A stretch of DNA of 64,000 nt, from positions 2,914,001-2,978,000 of the forward strand of contig NZ_CP135922.1 in assembly GCF_032399705.1 (NCBI RefSeq). The letters are read 5' to 3'. The notes under the pieces are model-generated. The model searched no databases and was not told the origin of the DNA. It saw only the letters and a list, made by a program, of their open reading frames with translations. Both the position numbers and the translations under genes were made by a program. Positions 25,901 to 33,498 of the stretch are shown here, one piece after another. The stretch comes from Paenibacillus sp. BIC5C1. Lineage in GTDB: Bacteria > Bacillota > Bacilli > Paenibacillales > Paenibacillaceae. Each line of letters starts with the position of its first letter. Within the stretch, counting starts at the first letter, position 1.

Positions 25901-27546
25901 ATATCGTAAATGAACTGCAGGGTGGAACGAACTACTCCATCGAACTGTATACCGAGAACGACCAGGGGGATACATCACATAAGCTTGAGTATACGCTGTT
26001 GACCAAACCGGAAGCTCCTAAGAAAGTGGAATATCGTTCGACACAGGATAGCATACAACTTCAGTTCGAAAAGAGCCGTGTCAAGGGGGCCGAGCAATTC
26101 ATCATTGAACGTGACGGTGCGGAGGTCGGCCGAGTGTCTATTGACGAGCCTTATTACGAGGACCGGGGGCTTGAGCCAGGTGTGAATTATGTGTATACCA
26201 TTAAAACCGTTAATGCTTCCGGTAAGAGTGAGGTCGGTTTCAATCTAACAGCAGTAACACTGCCTGGAAAAATTCCTTCTCCACCTCAAGTGGAAGAACG
26301 TACTCAGTATGGCGCAGATATTGTATGGGATATGATTCCTGGTGCAGCAGGCTATCGCATCTATCAGGAAGAAGAATTGATTGAGACAACAATGGAAACA
26401 TCGATACATGTAACTGAATTGAAAAGTGCCCAGCGCTATTCCGACTTTTCTATTGTGCCTTTTAATGAGGCGGGAGACGGAGAGACAGTCAATGTACCTG
26501 AGTTCGAGACATTGCCATCAGAAAAATTCACTGTTTCAGCGATCACCCAGAGCACAAGCAGCATTGCGTTGAGTTGGAAGCTGGAATCCTTGAATGAAAC
26601 GATCGTGCTTTCCAGTAGTGGGCGGGAGATTTATCGCGGAAAGGATCGAAGCTTCATCTGGACAGGATTAACGGGTGGGCAGCGCTATGATGTCATATTG
26701 TGGACTGAAAATTCAGCTGGGGAAAAAAGTGAAAGCCAGCAGGCCACGGCTGTAACTATGCCGTATCCACCATCAAGCGGAAGTGGAGCCGGTTTACCTG
26801 TAACTTCCTCCAAACCGGAGAATGCCCAGTCCGGAGCAACTCAACCTGTGCAAAATGACAAAGCGGAAACAGCAGCCAAGAAAGAGGTCAAGTTCATTGA
26901 TATTGGTCAAACATTCAATAAAGATCAGATTATATGGCTGGCAGAGCAAAGTATCATTCAAGGTGTAAGTGAAACCCGCTTCGAACCCCGTCGCCCCATT
27001 ACAAGAGCTGAGTTCACAGCACTTATTGTGCGATTAATGGGGGTGGACACGTCTGCTGAATATCAGCATGCTTTTCGGGATGTGAACGATCAGGATTGGT
27101 TTGCTCCAGAGATCGAAGCAGCCGTAAGTCGTGGTATGGTACATGGCATGGGGAATGGTAAGTTTGCTCCATATGCGCTGGTAACACGGGAACAGGCATC
27201 GAAGATCATTGCGAATGTTATTCGCAAAATCAAGCCAGAACCCACAACTTCACGTCGTGCCTTTACGGATCAGATGGATGTGTCCGATTGGGCCAAAGAA
27301 GAGGTTGAAGAGCTTGCTGGAATGTACATGCTTACCGGGTACGAAGACGGAAGTTTCCGACCCATGCAGCACCTAAGCAGATCCGAGGCGGCAGCCCTGA
27401 TCTTCCGACTGAACAAACTGATTCGTATTATTGATGAGAACCAAACTATGGAAGAAGAGAACCGAACTATGGATGATAAAGGAACGATTATTGACATAGA
27501 CGGTAAGGTTAACACGTCAAAAACGGATATGAACGACCTGAATTAA
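19990..27546 (+). CDS. Giant SLH-anchored FN3/Ig-like surface protein (2518 aa)
   Basis: Secreted cell-surface protein. A start at 19897 would lie before the leader hairpin; TTG 19990, 6-8 bases after AAGGAGAG, is preferred. In order: a basic N-terminus with a hydrophobic export segment (VVLAFALLSPQALLV); an unrecognised domain (about 45-290) rich in Asn/Gly; an Ig-like unit; two FN3-like units (about 383-555); five repeats of about 87 residues of OmpL47/Ig type (about 557-995, each with a P..P-x-ITL-x4-W start and an ARSxDxxGN motif); fifteen FN3-like units (about 996-2265); then three SLH domains (about 2300-2465: ITRAEFTALIVRL, VTREQASKIIANV, LSRSEAAALIFRL) that bind pyruvylated cell-wall polymer. 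No catalytic domain was found. Likely an adhesin or scaffold. Confidence 0.92.
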   Translation: MKKSEKRIKKQAEQLTKVVLAFALLSPQALLVEWGSTAIMAEAVETISIVSDTSSMKAVQSSKVKVEMNSDGKYRIVLLPNTNVFYGGDTGNVSTIIDHNGTPINFKSLPLNYYRINNNVIEMSRQKDNVEYILRVSIVNATSQGGYMKVELEAINRSGSTLNLGGTFYWDTMVNGNDASPFEVIENGWRNYSGGVQVTAFYANTYNVVDADRIYMGQYNSPDNAQLTGGSSPSSFTPGQTVTATDTAAQFWWNGKATANQTSRKFSTIVGIGPKNAPPSFALSAPSSGQTYYKGEQLQISGTTRDTDVGDLLTVKWSIDGGTENILTQMTATGSNQSFNTNYTLPDTLADGAHTLQVWVMDDKGGVSSAGTVNFTVKSFVVPGTPTFTSVNNNNLTVNWDKKANDASVRYELKNVTTNQSFDTGTTNSRQVTGLTPNTQYSFAVRAKNTVDSYTGYSSPASKFTLANAPSDAAVSQSGNFVTASWNNNGNPAGTNYRTEIRNSVGQVLASGTTSSTRTELALTGLADGLYNVYVAALNGEGIQTAFTSAGQITKDTTGPTAPLIAVNPSSWTKEDVLVTITAGSDALSGVQKTEYKLGIGGEWKEYTAPITVASEGNTLIIARSIDAFGNTGQEASVTARVDRTAPTPPVISLNPPEWTHSAVTVTLTAGTDEASGVGVTQYRLGGEGTWVDYREPFTINTEGNTEIQARSVDRAFNVSASTSATARIDKTGPDEPKIILSDDEWTNQDVSFEITSGEDTGSGLAKSQYRLNEQGPWIDYTGEVKVTEEGQTTVYARSLDKVGNVSTIAKALIRLDKTAPTEPVITLSQSGWSKEAVQFTVAGSVDEHAISYEYSLNGAPYIAGTSGTVSSNGPNVIRARARDAVGNVSKEISRTAYVDLVAPTITFTPNGQGWSDTNLSATIQYEDSDSGIDEISRLYSVSNSTVSPDNWNEARSNEPVISIESEGIWYIHAKTMDVAGNTYETVSAPYQIQRKPQQPGNASVTQISETSAELTWDLPTGEWYTNGYQYEIINHTTGQSWTLDYPKHTLVDHSLSGGQAYDYEVRVRNNTGISDAVTVRALTIPAAPGSLQIRKVDFQPELAEVHFDSVQGATAYRISAATSDGRIVFDQTISDSSNLPYITNLVPGSIHTISVTALNESGAGESSRAGFLTLPAAPGEFAAVQIREQEISLGWQTVTSATYYSLSRSGEGIYEGLETQYVDAGLDSGTEYSYELLAANETGEGPVTSLQKLMTLPGAIESLSIDNATTTSMRLSWDPVRGAERYEVFVNGEKRETLLAGTHEYLLTGLTAGTLVQVDVQAGNGSGQGQSNRVSGTTLPESPSGLHFVQPTEAGATLRWDAVPGATKYRVVVEGQSYEISDTQLEVHQLSASRHYTYQVEAGNAAGYGAPTSGELLTLPTRPEGLKVTRTDETSIGVEWESVNTAESYIVNINGTEVGRTSGLAYTAEELLPGMEYLVEVQAVNMSGVGQSASLIRLSKPASPSEIVVEPGVHKANLSWAAVAGASEYVIQQGNKEIYRGTELMTLISGLEDGTIHHYTLVAVNRQGTPSEATGISILTLPEKPVEIKASEVSESSLSLDFTKTGVKGADEYIIERNGREIARMDASEARFVDENLSPGTKYTYKIRAVNASGTGASLTYGITTQTLPLSSDGITVNKGTHYFDLAWEAVKGAAAYEIRNQTTGEVQTVSEPSAHLASLMDGTTYTFELTVMNEDGHRSSPVQVLLLTKPISPQTASIAAVTDQSATLDLSGSATRGAEQLIILRDDLEIDRIPADSISYVDNDLTPGERYTYTVKTSNASGDSDAGFDVQLRTLPATITETLHPDVIEETEAVIKWKKVKGAEGYIVMIADDEFITITESDLTEVTLNGLTSAAQYDQVQIVPFNTAGNGSPMIIAPFFTLPHVDSVEMNLYPETDHARLEWDFPYSNETFVILMDGIELYRGKQKEYIVNELQGGTNYSIELYTENDQGDTSHKLEYTLLTKPEAPKKVEYRSTQDSIQLQFEKSRVKGAEQFIIERDGAEVGRVSIDEPYYEDRGLEPGVNYVYTIKTVNASGKSEVGFNLTAVTLPGKIPSPPQVEERTQYGADIVWDMIPGAAGYRIYQEEELIETTMETSIHVTELKSAQRYSDFSIVPFNEAGDGETVNVPEFETLPSEKFTVSAITQSTSSIALSWKLESLNETIVLSSSGREIYRGKDRSFIWTGLTGGQRYDVILWTENSAGEKSESQQATAVTMPYPPSSGSGAGLPVTSSKPENAQSGATQPVQNDKAETAAKKEVKFIDIGQTFNKDQIIWLAEQSIIQGVSETRFEPRRPITRAEFTALIVRLMGVDTSAEYQHAFRDVNDQDWFAPEIEAAVSRGMVHGMGNGKFAPYALVTREQASKIIANVIRKIKPEPTTSRRAFTDQMDVSDWAKEEVEELAGMYMLTGYEDGSFRPMQHLSRSEAAALIFRLNKLIRIIDENQTMEEENRTMDDKGTIIDIDGKVNTSKTDMNDLN

Positions 27547-27663
27547 ATCACATGGAAATTATCATTTCATCCTCCTCAGCAGCCACATTATCCGTTATTC
27601 GACTTTTAATGTTATAATAGGTTGCCAATATGATAAAAAAAGGGTAATGGACAGTGGTGATGA

Positions 27664-28377
27664 ATGATGAATAATAAATTTATCCGAATCTATGAAGATA
27701 TTGCAGCTCGTATTCGGACTGGAGAAATTGAAGCAGGCACGCTGCTTCCCTCGGAACTGGATTTATCGGAAAGTTATCAAACTTCAAGAGAGACGATTCG
27801 CAAAGCGCTGAAAATGCTGTCTGAAGAAGGTTATATCCAGAAAATTCAAGGTAAGGGCTCCATTGTATTGGATATACGTAAAATTGATTTTCCTATTTCG
27901 GGCCTTGTTAGCTTCAAGGAACTGGCTAAAAAAATGGGACATCGGGCCAAAACGTACGTTAAGGTTTTTGAAGAAAAAAAGGTTGATCAAGCCTTGTTCA
28001 AGAAAATCAATTTTGGTCTGAATGAAAAGGTCTGGGAGATCAGACGTGTACGGAAAGTGGATGGAGAACATGTCATTCTCGATAAGGACCATATAAGTCA
28101 GAAGCTTATCCCTGGTTTGAGCAAGGAAATATGTAATGACTCCATCTTCGAGTACATTGAGGAAGAGCTCGGGCTGACCATCTCTTTTGCCAAAAAGGAA
28201 ATTTTGGTGGAGGAACCTACCGCTGAGGATAGGGAATTGCTTGATCTTGAAGGTTTCCACAATGTAGTTGTGGTTAGGAGCCAGGTTTACCTGGAGGATG
28301 CCAGTCAATTCCAATTCACAGAGGCAAGGCACCGCCCGGACAAGTTCAGATTTGTGGACTTTGCTCGGCGTAGATGA
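27664..28377 (+). CDS. treR: GntR/HutC-family regulator, trehalose repressor type
   Basis: 237 residues. The N-terminal winged HTH (about 1-70: LLPSELDLSESYQTSRETIRKAL, read in parts as LLPSELDLSES and TSRETIRKALKMLSEEGY) is followed by a UTRA effector domain ending FTEARHRPDKFRFVDFARRR. The sequence follows B. subtilis TreR throughout, whose effector is trehalose-6-phosphate. Two adjacent ATGs (27664, 27667) are both usable after GTGGTGA. No treP or treA gene is nearby, so it acts at a distance or has a different target; the mannanase gene follows after a terminator. Confidence 0.85.
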   Translation: MMNNKFIRIYEDIAARIRTGEIEAGTLLPSELDLSESYQTSRETIRKALKMLSEEGYIQKIQGKGSIVLDIRKIDFPISGLVSFKELAKKMGHRAKTYVKVFEEKKVDQALFKKINFGLNEKVWEIRRVRKVDGEHVILDKDHISQKLIPGLSKEICNDSIFEYIEEELGLTISFAKKEILVEEPTAEDRELLDLEGFHNVVVVRSQVYLEDASQFQFTEARHRPDKFRFVDFARRR

Positions 28378-28402
28378 TATCCATTGACCATGATTAAGAA
28401 AC

Positions 28403-28450
28403 AGAGAGTACCTATTCACTTCTTTTAGGGGTGAACGAGGTGCTCTCTTT
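28403..28450 (+). terminator. Terminator after treR
   Basis: AGAGAGTACCT pairs with AGGTGCTCTCT (one mismatch), with an inner TTCAC/GTGAA helix, followed by TTTATTT. Confidence 0.8.
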
Positions 28451-28552
28451 ATTTCGAAAACGATTTGCAGTGTTTAGGGGGATTGCCAAATGTTGATGGG
28501 GGAGGTTGTGAGTACAAAATAAATTCCTTATCATGGTAAAAATAACTTGACC

Positions 28553-28566
28553 GGTAAGCGTTTTCA
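28553..28566. promoter_or_regulatory. Candidate cre (CcpA) site upstream of the mannanase gene
   Basis: On the minus strand TGAAAACGCTTACC matches 13 of 14 positions of TGWNANCGNTNWCA. It sits about 190 bp upstream of the mannanase ATG. Confidence 0.55.
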
Positions 28567-28626
28567 TTTTATTATATGTCCATAACCTTAACGATAAGGT
28601 AAATTAATTTAAAATATGTATCTTAA

Positions 28627-28658
28627 ATAAAGTTATATACTTATAATAATAACTTTAT
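28627..28658. promoter_or_regulatory. 10-bp inverted repeat surrounding a -10 box, mannanase promoter/operator
   Basis: ATAAAGTTAT (28627-28636) and ATAACTTTAT (28649-28658) are perfect inverted copies 12 bases apart. TATAAT (28642-28647) lies between them. A repressor bound here would cover the promoter. The rest of the 370-bp gap holds a smaller ACCTT/AAGGT repeat near 28575 and AT-rich DNA. Confidence 0.5.
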
Positions 28659-28748
28659 GGAATTATGAGTTGCTTTTGATTTTAGTTAACTTATTGCCTT
28701 GAGCAGGGTTAATTGAAATAAACAAAAAAATGTAGGAGGTTCTAACGA

Positions 28749-29729
28749 ATGGTCAAGTTGCAAAAATGTACAGTCTTTACCGTAATTGCTGCACTTATGT
28801 TGGTGATTCTGGGGAGTGCTGCACCCAAAGTGTCTGCTGCTTCAGGATTTTATGTAAGTGGAGGCAAATTGTACGATTCCACTGGCAAGGCATTTGTTAT
28901 GAGAGGTGTCAATCATGGACATTCATGGTTTAAGAACGACCTGAACACAGCTATTCCTGCGATTGCCAAAACAGGTGCCAACACCGTACGGATTGTGCTC
29001 TCCAATGGTGTGCAGTACACCAAAGACGATCTGAACTCTGTTAAAAACATCATTAATGTTGTAAGCGCAAACAAAATGATTGCGGTGCTAGAAGTACATG
29101 ATGCAACAGGGAAGGATGACTATAATTCGTTGGATGCAGCAGTGAACTACTGGATTAGCATCAAGGAAGCACTCATAGGCAAAGAAGACAGGGTTATCGT
29201 AAATATTGCGAACGAATGGTATGGAACATGGAACGGCAGTGCCTGGGCTGACGGATACAAAAAAGCGATTCCGAAGCTGAGAAATGCCGGTATTAACAAT
29301 ACATTGATCGTGGATGCAGCAGGCTGGGGGCAGTACCCGCAATCCATCGTGGATTATGGACAAAGTGTATTTGCAGCGGATTCGCAGAAAAATACTGTAT
29401 TCTCGATTCACATGTATGAATATGCCGGTAAAGATGCGGCAACCGTTAAATCCAACATGGAGAGCGTATTGAACAAAGGTCTGGCCCTGATCATCGGTGA
29501 GTTCGGTGGATACCACACGAATGGGGACGTCGATGAATATGCGATCATGAAATATGGTCAGGAAAAAGGGGTAGGCTGGCTCGCGTGGTCCTGGTATGGC
29601 AACAGCTCTGATTTGAACTATTTGGACTTGGCTACGGGTCCTAACGGAAGTTTGACATCCTTTGGAAACACAGTCGTCAACGACACGTATGGAATTAAAA
29701 ACACTTCAAAAAAAGCAGGGATCTACTAG
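28749..29729 (+). CDS. Secreted endo-beta-1,4-mannanase, GH5 (subfamily 8 type)
   Basis: Hydrolyses internal beta-1,4-mannosidic bonds of mannan and galactomannan outside the cell. 326 residues: a signal peptide with probable cleavage after PKVSA, then a single GH5 catalytic domain starting SGFYVSGGKLYDSTGKAF. The acid/base Glu is in NIANEWYGTW (about 156) and the nucleophile Glu in LIIGEFGGYH (about 251). No carbohydrate-binding module follows. GTAGGAGGT precedes the ATG. It is a single gene with its own terminator and a cre-like site upstream, fitting catabolite repression. Confidence 0.93.
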   Translation: MVKLQKCTVFTVIAALMLVILGSAAPKVSAASGFYVSGGKLYDSTGKAFVMRGVNHGHSWFKNDLNTAIPAIAKTGANTVRIVLSNGVQYTKDDLNSVKNIINVVSANKMIAVLEVHDATGKDDYNSLDAAVNYWISIKEALIGKEDRVIVNIANEWYGTWNGSAWADGYKKAIPKLRNAGINNTLIVDAAGWGQYPQSIVDYGQSVFAADSQKNTVFSIHMYEYAGKDAATVKSNMESVLNKGLALIIGEFGGYHTNGDVDEYAIMKYGQEKGVGWLAWSWYGNSSDLNYLDLATGPNGSLTSFGNTVVNDTYGIKNTSKKAGIY

Positions 29730-29813
29730 AGTCTATGGGGCCTAGCTTTTCGAAAAAGATTCATCCAATCAACGAGTGACATTAAGCTTGTTGTGACCCA
29801 AAAATCTCTTCAA

Positions 29814-29847
29814 GCACTCTGACCAACACGTCAGGGTGTTTTTTTAT
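29814..29847 (+). terminator. Terminator after the mannanase gene
   Basis: CACTCTGAC pairs with GTCAGGGTG (one G-T pair) around CAACAC, followed by seven T. Confidence 0.88.
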
Positions 29848-29978
29848 AGAAAGAAAAATCACCAAAACAGAAATCTTTTGAATTCTTCCGTTTATATTTA
29901 AAATCTTTTATTTTCAAAACAAAACAAAGATGATAAACTCTGATTAGGAATAAAACAAACATTATCGGAGGGGAACAA

Positions 29979-32048
29979 ATGGTACAGAGTTTATGGAATT
30001 CATCACAGGCTTCGGAGAAAACAACCGGACTGGAGCAACTGGTCTACCGATCCAATCTGATTGGGGCAGATCGTCGTGTATGTAACATTTTCGGAGGCAA
30101 CACGTCTACCAAAACGACGGTGAAAGATTTTCGCGGCCGTGATATAGAAGTGATGTATGTAAAAGGTAGTGGATCGGACCTGGCTTCCATGCAGGCGAAG
30201 CATTTTACAGGACTTGGACTTGAAGACATTCGTCCATTAATCGAACGTGAATCCATGTCGGATGAAGAAATGGTCGAATATCTGGGGCACTGCATGATCG
30301 ATTCCAAACACCCGCGTGCATCCATTGAGACGTTGTTGCATGCGTTCCTTCCATATAAACATGTGGACCATACCCATCCGGATGCAATTATTAGTCTGTG
30401 TTGTGCAGATAACGGAAAAGAACTGGCAAAAGAGATTTACGGGGATCGCTTTGTATGGGTTCCTTATGTGCGTCCCGGATTCACACTGTCCAAGATGATT
30501 GCTGAAAGCGTATTCTCAAATCCGAATGCTGAACTGGTTCTGATGGAGAAGCACGGACTTGTGACTTGGGGAGAAACATCGGAAGAGTGTTACGCGCAGA
30601 CGATCAAAATTATTAATGAAGCGGAAGCCTTCATTGAAGCACGTGTCAACGAAGGAAGCCTGTTCGGTGGAGAGAAGCATCCTGCGCTTGAGGCAGAAGT
30701 TCGTCGCCAGATCGTATCCAAAGTAATGCCAACCATTCGGGGAGCGGTATCCGACAGCAAAAAAATGATTTTGTCCTTTGACGATCAGGAGGATGTGCTT
30801 GCCTTTGTTGGTGGAGTGGATTCGCCGAAGCTGTCACAGGTAGGCGCGGCGTGCCCGGATCATTTGGTGCATACCAAAGTGGTACCTCTATTCATCAATT
30901 GGACACCGGACGCGGAGGATATTGAAGGGCTGAAATCCAAGCTGGTGGAAGGCGTGGCTGCCTACAAAGAGCAATATCAACAATATTTTGAGAGCAACAA
31001 AAATGATGGTGACGTGATGTTCGAAGCTGCACCTCGTGTCATTCTCATCCCAGGTGTGGGCATGATCAACACAGGCAAGAGCTGGGCCCTGTCCCAGGTA
31101 AGCGGGGCATTGTATCATAGAGCCATTGCGGTTATGCGCGGTGCGACAAGTCTGGGCCAATTCGTATCCCTCAGCGCCAATGAATCCTACAATGTAGAGT
31201 ACTGGCCGCTTGAGCTTTACAAATTATCGCTGGCTCCGGCGGAGAATGAGTTTTCCCGCAAAGTGGCGTTTATTACCGGGGGTGCCGGCGGAATTGGAAG
31301 TGAAACCGCACGCAGATTGGTATCCGAAGGGGCGCATGTCGTTCTTGCGGACCTTAACCTTGAAGGGGCGCAGAAGGTAGCTCAGGAAATTAACGATCAA
31401 TATGGTGCTAATCGCGCATATGCATTGAAGATGGATGTGACCGATGAGGAAGCCGTGCAATCTGCATATGCCGAAGTTGCCATACAATATGGCGGCGTGG
31501 ATATTATCGTGAACAATGCGGGTTTGGCCACCTCCAGTCCATTCGACGAAACATCGTTGAAGGAGTGGAACTTGAACATGAGTGTGCTGGGTACGGGGTA
31601 TTTCCTCGTAGCACGCGAAGCGTTCAAGTTAATGAAGCAGCAGGGGATTGGCGGCAGTATGGTATTTATTGGGTCCAAAAACTCAGTCTATGCAGGCAAA
31701 AGCGCCTCAGCTTACAGCTCAGCCAAAGCACTTGAGGCTCATTTGGCCCGCTGCATCGCAGCTGAAGGTGGGGAATACGGCATTCGTGTAAATACAATTC
31801 TCCCGGATGCCATCCTGCAAGGTTCAGCAATCTGGAACGGTTCATGGAGAAATGAACGTGCAGCAGCCTATGGTATCGAACCGGATCAATTGGAAGAGTA
31901 CTATCGTAAACGTACAACTTTGCTCGTCAATATTTATCCTAGAGATATTGCGGAAGGCATCGCCTTTTTTGCCTCATCCAAATCGGAAAAAACAACCGGT
32001 TGCATGATGACGATTGACGGCGGTGTGCCAGCAGCATTTACACGATAA
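29979..32048 (+). CDS. rhaEW: Bifunctional rhamnulose-1-phosphate aldolase / short-chain dehydrogenase
   Basis: 689-residue fusion. The N-terminal class II aldolase domain (about 1-410) cleaves L-rhamnulose-1-phosphate to dihydroxyacetone phosphate and L-lactaldehyde; metal-binding histidines are in VDHTHPDAIISL and MEKHGLVTWG. The C-terminal SDR domain (about 425-689) oxidises lactaldehyde; it has GGAGGIGSETA, NNAG and the catalytic YSSAK. This is the RhaEW architecture known in B. subtilis. CGGAGGGG precedes the ATG, and the isomerase gene follows after 18 bp. Confidence 0.94.
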   Translation: MVQSLWNSSQASEKTTGLEQLVYRSNLIGADRRVCNIFGGNTSTKTTVKDFRGRDIEVMYVKGSGSDLASMQAKHFTGLGLEDIRPLIERESMSDEEMVEYLGHCMIDSKHPRASIETLLHAFLPYKHVDHTHPDAIISLCCADNGKELAKEIYGDRFVWVPYVRPGFTLSKMIAESVFSNPNAELVLMEKHGLVTWGETSEECYAQTIKIINEAEAFIEARVNEGSLFGGEKHPALEAEVRRQIVSKVMPTIRGAVSDSKKMILSFDDQEDVLAFVGGVDSPKLSQVGAACPDHLVHTKVVPLFINWTPDAEDIEGLKSKLVEGVAAYKEQYQQYFESNKNDGDVMFEAAPRVILIPGVGMINTGKSWALSQVSGALYHRAIAVMRGATSLGQFVSLSANESYNVEYWPLELYKLSLAPAENEFSRKVAFITGGAGGIGSETARRLVSEGAHVVLADLNLEGAQKVAQEINDQYGANRAYALKMDVTDEEAVQSAYAEVAIQYGGVDIIVNNAGLATSSPFDETSLKEWNLNMSVLGTGYFLVAREAFKLMKQQGIGGSMVFIGSKNSVYAGKSASAYSSAKALEAHLARCIAAEGGEYGIRVNTILPDAILQGSAIWNGSWRNERAAAYGIEPDQLEEYYRKRTTLLVNIYPRDIAEGIAFFASSKSEKTTGCMMTIDGGVPAAFTR

Positions 32049-32066
32049 TAAGGAGGGTTCTCGCAC

Positions 32067-33338
32067 ATGGAAAATCAGGTCAAGCAAGCATATGAAGCAG
32101 CCAAATCATTATATGCCCAGCATGGAATTGATACGGATGAAGTGCTGAAGAAGCTCGCAGAGATCAAAGTGTCTGTTCACTGTTGGCAAGGGGACGATGT
32201 GAAAGGTTTTCTGAATAAAGACGGGGAACTTACGGGCGGAATATCCGTTACAGGTCAATATCCAGGGGCTGCAACGACACCAGCAGAGCTTCGGGCAGAT
32301 CTGGAGCAAGCCTTCTCTATGATTCCTGGCAAACATAAGGTCAATTTGCATGCAATCTATGCGGATACGGACGAACAAGTGGAGCTGGACCGGATTGAGC
32401 CGAAGCATTATGAGAACTGGGTGAAATGGGCCAAAGAACAAGGGCTTGGTCTGGATTTCAATCCAACCTGCTTTTCGCATGAAAAATCAAGTGACGGCTT
32501 CACGCTAAGTCATTCCGATCCGGCGATTCGCAAGTTCTGGATAGATCACTGCAAAGCATCCCGCCGCATTGGCGCATACTTTGGTGAGCAATTGGGTCAG
32601 ACCTGTGTAACCAATGTGTGGGTACCGGACGGGTTCAAAGATAATCCGGTCGATCGGATGACACCGCGGAAGCGGCTGAAAGATTCACTGGATGAGGTAT
32701 TTGCCGAGAAGCTTGATCCGAAGTATCATCTGGATGCGGTCGAGAGTAAACTGTTTGGCCTCGGTTCCGAAGCGTATGTCGTTGGTTCTCATGAATTCTA
32801 TATGGGCTATGGACTTCAAAATGATACGTTAATCTGTCTCGATGCCGGACATTTTCACCCAACAGAAGTCATCTCGAACAAACTGTCTTCACTTGCCCTG
32901 TTTACTAACGGCATTCTGCTGCATGTCAGCCGTCCAATGCGTTGGGACAGTGACCATGTTGTCATTATGGATGATGAGCTGCTGGAAATTGCCCGCGAAT
33001 TGGTACGTCATGATCTGCTACCAACGACACATATCGGACTTGATTTCTTTGATGGAAGCATCAACCGGGTTGCTGCGTGGGTAGTTGGCACACGCAACAC
33101 GATTAAAGCTTTACTGCGTGCGATGCTGGAACCTGTGGATGCTCTGAAATCAGCGGAACTGGAAGGGGATTACACCCTCCGCCTTGCTTTGACGGAAGAA
33201 TTCAAGTCCTATCCTTTCGGCGCGATCTGGGATTATTATTGTGCCAAACAGCAAGTACCTGTACGCGAACAGTGGATTGCTGAGATCAAAACCTATGAGC
33301 AGGAAGTTTTGCTTCAACGAGATAAATCTTTCGTATAG
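32067..33338 (+). CDS. rhaA: L-rhamnose isomerase
   Basis: Cytoplasmic metalloenzyme converting L-rhamnose to L-rhamnulose, 423 residues. Recognisable stretches are [31 protein letters not shown] (metal/substrate region), [19 protein letters not shown] and [11 protein letters not shown]. It is the second gene of the rhamnose operon, with AAGGAGGG before its ATG. The kinase (RhaB) and the mutarotase needed for a full pathway are not in the window. Confidence 0.95.
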   Translation: MENQVKQAYEAAKSLYAQHGIDTDEVLKKLAEIKVSVHCWQGDDVKGFLNKDGELTGGISVTGQYPGAATTPAELRADLEQAFSMIPGKHKVNLHAIYADTDEQVELDRIEPKHYENWVKWAKEQGLGLDFNPTCFSHEKSSDGFTLSHSDPAIRKFWIDHCKASRRIGAYFGEQLGQTCVTNVWVPDGFKDNPVDRMTPRKRLKDSLDEVFAEKLDPKYHLDAVESKLFGLGSEAYVVGSHEFYMGYGLQNDTLICLDAGHFHPTEVISNKLSSLALFTNGILLHVSRPMRWDSDHVVIMDDELLEIARELVRHDLLPTTHIGLDFFDGSINRVAAWVVGTRNTIKALLRAMLEPVDALKSAELEGDYTLRLALTEEFKSYPFGAIWDYYCAKQQVPVREQWIAEIKTYEQEVLLQRDKSFV

Positions 33339-33347
33339 GATGATGCA

Positions 33348-33384
33348 GGCCACGGTGGAGAAGCTCTCCGCTGTGGCTTTTTTG
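33348..33384 (+). terminator. Terminator after the rhamnose operon
   Basis: GGCCACGGTGGAGA folds back on TCTCCGCTGTGGC with an AGC loop, followed by six T. Confidence 0.88.
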
Positions 33385-33498
33385 TATGGAAACAGCTGCG
33401 AAATGCATAACTACGGTCAGAATTTCCATACTAAAAATACATAGAAAAATGCAAAGAATCAATGCTATTACTGTAACGAAGAGGAGGATGCATCCGAT

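Noticed and set aside
29088..29516. Minus-strand open frame of 142 codons inside the mannanase gene
   Set aside because: Antisense shadow of a clearly conserved GH5 domain.
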